A stretch of 64,000 bases of DNA. Origin: Thiofilum sp. Lineage in GTDB: Bacteria; Pseudomonadota; Gammaproteobacteria; Thiotrichales; Thiotrichaceae. The notes under the pieces were generated by a model, which was not told where the DNA came from, ran no database searches, and saw only the letters and a list, made by a program, of their open reading frames with translations. Location of the stretch: the NCBI RefSeq assembly GCF_016711335.1, contig NZ_JADJTF010000001.1, positions 2,666,001 to 2,730,000 of the forward strand. The letters are read 5' to 3'. Position numbers and translations under genes: made by a program. Positions 61,630 to 64,000 of this stretch are shown here, one piece after another (position 1 is the first letter of the stretch; each line of letters begins with the position of its first letter).

Positions 61630-64000
61630 TTGAGTAAAGCCAAACTCAATGCACAAAAACGCGCTAGTTTACAGCAGGCTAGTATTATTTTATCGGTGGG
61701 CATTGCCTTAATGCTACTGCTGATGTTGATTAGTTATAACCCATTAGATCCGGGGGCTTTTCATCGCGACGCTACCCACGAAGGCGGCTGTGGTAATCTC
61801 ATTGGTTGTAAAGGTGCGTGGCTGGCAGATTTAATCTTTGGCTTATTAGGCTATTTTGGTTATCTGTTACCCGCTGGTATTTTATTTTTTGGCTTAAATG
61901 CGTTTAAAGATAAACCCAAACCCACTACGCCTAATACCCCAGACAATAATGGAGGGGTGAATACCGCCGTGACGATTGGGGGCGCGATTTTAACAGGCTT
62001 AACTGGGAGTGCGTTGGCGCATATTTTATTTACGCCTTATCCTCAAGGGATTGGGGGCGGTATATTTGGCTCGGTGATTGCGGGCTTTTTGGTAGAGAAA
62101 ACCTTTTTCGGTTTTCATGGTTCGGTCTTACTCTTAGCGGCTTTATTTTTAGTGGGGATTACGCTAGTCACCGATATTCAATGGGGTGAAGTCACAGAAA
62201 AGGTAGGTGACTGGGTGATTAAAATGTTTGGCAAATTATCCGCCCGTTTTGCTACCCCTAATACCCCCGTGACTGCTGGCGTTCAAAGCCCTCCTGAATA
62301 TGGTCATAACCCAACCCGTACCGGACAACGCGTCGATACTTCATTATTTGCCACCACACAAGACTGGATTAAAAACAGTACTAAACAAGCCAGTGGTGTA
62401 GTGTCAGGTTGGATGAATCGCTGGGGGCAAAAAGGGCGTCCTAGCGATCAGACCGCCAGTCGTAGCCGTGCGTTTCCTAGTCTAAGACGTAAAAACCCTT
62501 TAGATACGGCTGGCTATGATGATGAGCATGACCCTTTATTTAAGGACACGAAGCGTAACGAAGAATTGGGTCGTGGCTCAGAGAGTGTGCTGAGAACACA
62601 GGAGTTACAGCCGCCCGACCCCAATTTTTTAAGGGCTTCAACCGCAGCACAGAACCAAGCCGCGCATGCGGTACCTACTTCTGCAACAGCTTCCCCTACA
62701 CCTGAGCCAGTACCGCTTGCTCCGAGTGCTCCCACTACTTTAGTGGTGGAAGAGGTAGGACAAGTAAAGCGCCGTCCGCGTGAATTACCCAAGCCAGTCG
62801 CTAGTGCGGATAAATTAGTATTGCCGCCATTAAACTTACTCAATCCGCCTCCACCTGCCCGTGAACGTGTGACCCAAAGCAAAGAAAGCTTAAAGCGTAT
62901 GGCAGAGCAATTAGTCGTGTCTTTAAGCCACTATGGGCTAAGAGATGTGGAGGTGGTGGCGAGTGATCCGGGACCTGTGATTACACGTTTTGAATTGCAA
63001 TTACCGGATGGCACGAAAGCCAGTAAAGTGTCAGGACTAGCCAATGATCTAGCGCGTAATTTATGTGTGTCTAGTGTACGGGTAGTGGAAGTCATTCCGG
63101 GGCGTCCAACGATTGGGGTTGAGATTCCCAATGAAAAGCGTGATGTAGTCACCATTAGCGAGATGCTAGCATCGGATGTTTATAATCATAGTCGTTCCCC
63201 TTTAACACTAGCTTTAGGTAAGGATATATCGGGCGTTCCGATAGTTGCAGACTTAGGGCGTATGCCGCATTTATTAGTCGCGGGTACAACGGGTTCGGGT
63301 AAGTCGGTCGCCGTCAATGCTATGCTTTTGAGTCTGTTATATAAAGCGACCCCTGAGCAAGTGCGCTTGATTATGATTGACCCCAAAATGCTGGAATTAA
63401 GTAGTTACGAAAATATTCCGCATTTATTAGCCCCTGTAGTCACGGACATGAAAGAGGCTGCTAATGCCTTGCGTTGGTGTGTCGCTGAAATGGAGCGGCG
63501 CTATATGCTCATGGCTAAGCTCAAAGTGCGTAATATTGCAGGCTATAACGCCAAAATTATTGAAGCCCAAGAGCGTGGTGAGCAAATTCCCGATCCTTTA
63601 TTTGACCCCACTAAATCGCTCGATACTCATCCTAAGCCTTTAACTACTCTGCCTTTTATTGTCGTGGTAGTCGATGAGTTTGCCGATATGATGATGGTGG
63701 TGGGTAAAAAGGTGGAGGAGCTGATTGCACGTTTAGCTCAAAAAGCGCGGGCTTCAGGGATTCACCTTATTTTAGCCACCCAACGCCCCTCCGTGGATGT
63801 CATTACTGGCTTGATTAAAGCTAATATTCCCACGCGTATCGCGTTTCAGGTATCGACCAAAATTGATTCGCGCACTATCTTAGATCAAGGGGGCGCTGAG
63901 CAATTATTAGGGTATGGTGATATGCTGTATATGCCTCCGGGGATTTCCATGCCGCAGCGGGTACATGGTGCATTAGTCACAGACCACGAGGTAGAGGAAG
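61630..64000 (+). CDS. ftsK: DNA translocase FtsK (partial, 3' end beyond the window)
   Basis: Septum-anchored motor that moves chromosome ends at division and activates XerCD. The frame is open from a TTG at 61630 (AAGGA 8 bp upstream) to the right edge, 790 codons. N-terminal four to five membrane helices: IILSVGIALMLLLMLISYNP, LGYFGYLLPAGILFFGL, HGSVLLLAALFLVGITLV. A Pro-rich linker spans about 215-400. The motor has HLLVAGTTGSGKSVAVNAML (Walker A 552-559), VRLIMIDPKMLELSSYENIP and IVVVVDEFADMMMVVGKKVE, then ILATQRPSVDVITG. The gamma domain lies beyond the edge. A short linker compared with E. coli is usual outside enterics. Confidence 0.95.
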   Translation, partial: MSKAKLNAQKRASLQQASIILSVGIALMLLLMLISYNPLDPGAFHRDATHEGGCGNLIGCKGAWLADLIFGLLGYFGYLLPAGILFFGLNAFKDKPKPTTPNTPDNNGGVNTAVTIGGAILTGLTGSALAHILFTPYPQGIGGGIFGSVIAGFLVEKTFFGFHGSVLLLAALFLVGITLVTDIQWGEVTEKVGDWVIKMFGKLSARFATPNTPVTAGVQSPPEYGHNPTRTGQRVDTSLFATTQDWIKNSTKQASGVVSGWMNRWGQKGRPSDQTASRSRAFPSLRRKNPLDTAGYDDEHDPLFKDTKRNEELGRGSESVLRTQELQPPDPNFLRASTAAQNQAAHAVPTSATASPTPEPVPLAPSAPTTLVVEEVGQVKRRPRELPKPVASADKLVLPPLNLLNPPPPARERVTQSKESLKRMAEQLVVSLSHYGLRDVEVVASDPGPVITRFELQLPDGTKASKVSGLANDLARNLCVSSVRVVEVIPGRPTIGVEIPNEKRDVVTISEMLASDVYNHSRSPLTLALGKDISGVPIVADLGRMPHLLVAGTTGSGKSVAVNAMLLSLLYKATPEQVRLIMIDPKMLELSSYENIPHLLAPVVTDMKEAANALRWCVAEMERRYMLMAKLKVRNIAGYNAKIIEAQERGEQIPDPLFDPTKSLDTHPKPLTTLPFIVVVVDEFADMMMVVGKKVEELIARLAQKARASGIHLILATQRPSVDVITGLIKANIPTRIAFQVSTKIDSRTILDQGGAEQLLGYGDMLYMPPGISMPQRVHGALVTDHEVEE

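Noticed and set aside
61435..61656. Minus-strand 73-aa ORF upstream of ftsK
   Set aside because: It overlaps the ftsK ribosome-binding site and start, has no family resemblance and lies in the trxB-ftsK promoter region.
62514..62882. 122-aa minus-strand ORF with Gly/Ser-rich sequence
   Set aside because: It is the complement of the Pro/Ala-rich linker of FtsK; composition is explained by the sense codons.
1..64000. tRNA, rRNA or riboswitch genes
   Set aside because: I scanned intergenic stretches for tRNA T-loop and rRNA-like sequence and for sulfur-related riboswitch patterns upstream of cys and tau genes and found none convincing; a tRNAscan or Rfam run would settle it.

Overview
The window reads as chromosomal DNA of a sulfur-oxidising gammaproteobacterium, probably of the Thiothrix/Thiofilum type (order Thiotrichales). 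This is inferred from the gene content: soxYZAXB, flavocytochrome c sulfide dehydrogenase, a NAD-linked [NiFe] hydrogenase, and gammaproteobacterial versions of gyrA-serC-pheA-hisC-tyrA, ftsK, trxB and aat. No rRNA or tRNA gene was seen, so the taxonomy is not proven.

Layout. 0-7.6 kb is sulfur acquisition: sulfate uptake (cysT partial, sulfate-binding protein), a cysK split by an IS200/IS605-type insertion sequence, and a tauABCD taurine operon. 7.6-9.3 kb encodes fccAB. 9.5-13.6 kb is a four-gene family 2A encapsulin operon (rhodanese, serine acetyltransferase, shell protein, cysteine desulfurase cargo). 13.8-22.2 kb is mixed housekeeping and accessory genes: a hydrolase, a carbonic anhydrase, a YjeH-like exporter, a frameshifted hydrolase beside a LysR regulator in a segment dense in the word AGTACT, an ankyrin protein and an MltB-type transglycosylase. 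22.4-25.7 kb holds a large LRR-Roc-COR (ROCO) protein with near-identical 66-bp repeats, then elbB. 26.0-30.2 kb is soxYZAXB. 30.5-36.9 kb carries glutaryl-CoA dehydrogenase and a CoA-transferase, an FKBP lipoprotein, two transporters and a LysR gene. 37.1-39.2 kb is a small defence-like or selfish island: a TIR protein, a Uma2 protein and a decayed PIN toxin-antitoxin pair between direct repeats. 39.3-46.3 kb is gyrA-serC-pheA-hisC-tyrA. 46.3-48.7 kb has an AAA/PD-(D/E)XK protein and FitAB-type toxin-antitoxin genes. 48.7-53.6 kb is hoxFUYH plus its maturation protease. 53.9-64 kb holds a methyltransferase, a SWIM/SNF2 helicase, purH, aat, trxB and the first 2.4 kb of ftsK.

How the genes fit together. 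FccAB and SoxYZAXB oxidise sulfide and thiosulfate. SoxCD is absent from this window, which fits the branched pathway that deposits elemental sulfur. The encapsulin operon supplies a second, protein-bounded compartment for cysteine-derived sulfur. Hydrogenase supplies NADH directly from H2. cysK, which would join sulfide to O-acetylserine, is interrupted here, while a serine acetyltransferase is retained inside the encapsulin operon.

Small-scale structure: (i) two copies of a roughly 105-nt element whose 13-bp outer stems differ in sequence but stay perfectly paired; (ii) three intergenic hairpins sharing the core GGGGCArAC-N6-GTyTGCCCC (the middle copy with one G-T pair at the stem edge), each just downstream of a stop codon; (iii) a 7-nt tandem repeat forming the ribosome-binding region of the TIR gene; (iv) enrichment of AGTACT, counted by eye.
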